Assembly (NCBI GenBank): GCA_002771615.1
Contig: PCSD01000010.1
Location: 1 to 6,520 of the forward strand
DNA: 6,520 nucleotides
Origin: Candidatus Falkowbacteria bacterium CG23_combo_of_CG06-09_8_20_14_all_49_15
GTDB taxonomy: Bacteria > Patescibacteriota > Patescibacteriia > Patescibacteriales > UM-FILTER-48-10
Direction: 5' to 3'
Part shown: positions 5,804 to 6,520 of the stretch, in pieces
Layout: every line of letters begins with the position of its first letter
Position numbering within the stretch: the stretch's first letter is position 1
Notes under the pieces: generated by a model
Told to the model about the DNA's origin: nothing
Databases searched by the model: none
The model's input: the letters and a program-made list of their open reading frames with translations, nothing else
Program-made: the position numbers and the translations under genes

Positions 5804-6520
5804 TTAATTATTAATGTTAAAAAAACGGTCTTTCGGCCAATGGCCGGGATTGTTGATGATGTATTGCCGAATGCGGTTTAAAGATTTTTCATTGCGGATA
5901 ATATGGTCATAAAAACGGGATTGCCAGGCAAAATCAGGATTGATATTTTGACGGATCAATTTCGTGCATTGCCGTTTAAATTGGTTGATAATCGCGCCCA
6001 ATGAACCTGATTGCCATTGGGGCCGATAACCACCGCGCGGTTTTTGATTTGATAATTTTTGATTATTGAACCCACCATTATTTTTATTGACATCCAAATT
6101 TTTTATGGGCAATAATTCATCATTTTTTATATTTATATTACCGGCATTTTTGGCGTTTTTGGTATTTTCCATATTTATTGTATTTTTCGTATTGACCGCA
6201 TTATCCGTATTATCCGCATTATCCGTATTATTCGTATTATCCGTATTATCCGCATTATCCGTATTATTCGTATTATCCGCATTTTCCGCATTTTCCGTAG
6301 AGACGCCCTGGCAGGGCGTCTCTACAATGGGCGTCCCAACAATGGGCATTTCAACAATGGGCGTCGAAATAATGGGCGTCCCAACGGTTGGCGTTTCAAC
6401 AATGGGCGTCCCAACAACGGGCATCCCAACGGTTGGCGTCCCAACAACGGGCGTCCCAACAACGGGCATCCCAACGGTTGGCGTCCCAACAACGGGCATC
6501 CCAACGGTTGGCGTCCCAAC
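5804..6520 (-). CDS. REP-associated tyrosine transposase (RAYT), C-terminal part, runs off the window
   Basis: The frame is open to the right edge of the window, so the visible Met at 6499 is not the start, and the N-terminal catalytic His-hydrophobe-His part must lie beyond 6520. The last 75 or so residues match the Y1-transposase/RAYT C-terminus: SLGAIINQFKRQCTK, then WQSRFYDHIIRNEKSLNRIR and QYIINNPGHW. The Tyr of FYDH (codon at 5911-5909) is the expected catalytic tyrosine and is intact. RAYTs are single-strand DNA transposases of the IS200/IS605 type, thought to move or maintain REP palindromes. Between the two catalytic halves these proteins often have a variable linker. Here it is extreme: at least 14 Val-Gly-Thr-Pro-x pentapeptides, then an Asn-rich N-(T/A)-(D/N/E/K) tripeptide run, then an Asn/Lys/Gln-rich stretch. 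The stop TAA (5806-5804) lies 10 bases before the next gene, with no terminator between. Base use is far more AT-rich and Asn-rich than in the neighbouring surface-protein gene. Confidence 0.85.
   Translation of the reverse strand, partial: VGTPTVGMPVVGTPTVGMPVVGTPVVGTPTVGMPVVGTPIVETPTVGTPIISTPIVEMPIVGTPIVETPCQGVSTENAENADNTNNTDNADNTDNTNNTDNADNTDNAVNTKNTINMENTKNAKNAGNINIKNDELLPIKNLDVNKNNGGFNNQKLSNQKPRGGYRPQWQSGSLGAIINQFKRQCTKLIRQNINPDFAWQSRFYDHIIRNEKSLNRIRQYIINNPGHWPKDRFFNINN
6145..6296 (-). repeat. 9-base tandem repeat with 36-base higher-order unit, coding for Asn-rich tripeptides
   Basis: On the plus strand the unit is ATTATCCGY or close variants; on the coding strand it gives Asn-(Thr/Ala)-(Asp/Asn/Glu/Lys). 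Units are most regular from 6198 to 6296 and decay toward 6145. Within this, a 36-base block (four units) at 6207-6242 is repeated exactly at 6243-6278, a sign of recent slippage or unequal exchange. All copies keep the reading frame. Confidence 0.9.
6297..6325. repeat. 29-base perfect palindrome (REP-like) inside the transposase gene
   Basis: GTAGAGACGCCCTG (6297-6310) is followed by one G and then by its exact reverse complement (6312-6325). It starts with GTAG, the tetranucleotide next to REP hairpins recognised by the E. coli RAYT. It is read through in frame as V-E-T-P-C-Q-G-V-S-T, so it does not break the transposase. Similar GTAGAGACG palindromes are iterated intergenic repeats in some bacteria such as cyanobacteria (recalled, not searched). 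Confidence 0.88.
6314..6520 (-). repeat. 15-base tandem array encoding Val-Gly-Thr-Pro-x
   Basis: Thirteen complete units plus a partial one lie on a strict 15-base register from 6314 to the window edge. The plus-strand unit is close to GGGCGTCCCAACAAT, with third-base and C/T variants (GGGCATCCCAACGGT, TGGCGTTTCAACAAT). The first unit, GGGCGTCTCTACAAT at 6314-6328, is the right arm of the adjacent palindrome. The array continues beyond 6520. Confidence 0.92.

Noticed and set aside
5836..5848. Short palindrome CGGCCAATGGCCG near the transposase stop
   Set aside because: It codes for the conserved Gly-His-Trp-Pro part of the NNPGHWP motif, has short arms and no T run, so it is best explained by codon use.
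6322..6519. Alternative frame through the 15-base array (Leu-Gly-Arg repeats)
   Set aside because: Any frame stays open in a 15-base array without stops. Only the Val-Gly-Thr-Pro frame continues into the transposase C-terminal domain.
6145..6520. Possible CRISPR array
   Set aside because: Units of 9 and 15 bases are directly adjacent with no spacers, and they stay in frame with the transposase. They are coding tandem repeats.

Overview
The window looks like a piece of a candidate-phyla (Patescibacteria/CPR-type) or similar environmental bacterial genome. This is an inference from three things: a very large secreted lamin-tail/PKD-domain surface protein, a REP-associated transposase with a huge low-complexity linker, and intergenic DNA made of short iterated palindromes. 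Long genes terminate at TGA with no internal TGA, so UGA is read as stop. That argues against the CPR lineages that recode UGA. Shine-Dalgarno sequences of the AAAGGAGG type and one T-box leader are present.

Layout: (1) 1-169 is gene-free and holds three consecutive small hairpins. (2) On the minus strand, a strong promoter (-35 TTGACA at 1341-1346) drives a T-box leader (about 1311-1054), with antiterminator and competing intrinsic terminator, in front of an unrecognised 265-residue protein (1014-217). That gene ends in its own terminator (208-170). (3) Divergently, a sigma70-like promoter at 1390-1418 drives a 254-residue alpha/beta hydrolase (1490-2254), closed by an intrinsic terminator (2286-2314). 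(4) 2315-2733 is a repeat island. It holds a 15-bp perfect palindrome, a MITE-like element of about 167 bp with related inverted ends, and an extra copy of one end. (5) On the minus strand, 5793-2734 encodes a 1019-residue exported, C-terminally membrane-anchored protein with four lamin-tail domains, a PKD domain and two OB-like domains. (6) 6520-5804 is the C-terminal part of a REP-associated tyrosine transposase (RAYT). It runs off the window and stops 10 bases before the ATG of the surface protein.

The most interesting points are two. First, the T-box regulates a protein that I cannot place in any family, which implies a link to an amino acid or its tRNA. Second, the RAYT gene carries in frame a 29-base GTAG-starting perfect palindrome. 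The right arm of that palindrome reads directly into a 15-base tandem array that encodes the Val-Gly-Thr-Pro repeats of the linker, as though the array grew out of the REP-like palindrome. No multi-gene defence or metabolic system is visible. The genes do not obviously work together beyond the possible read-through from the transposase into the surface-protein gene.
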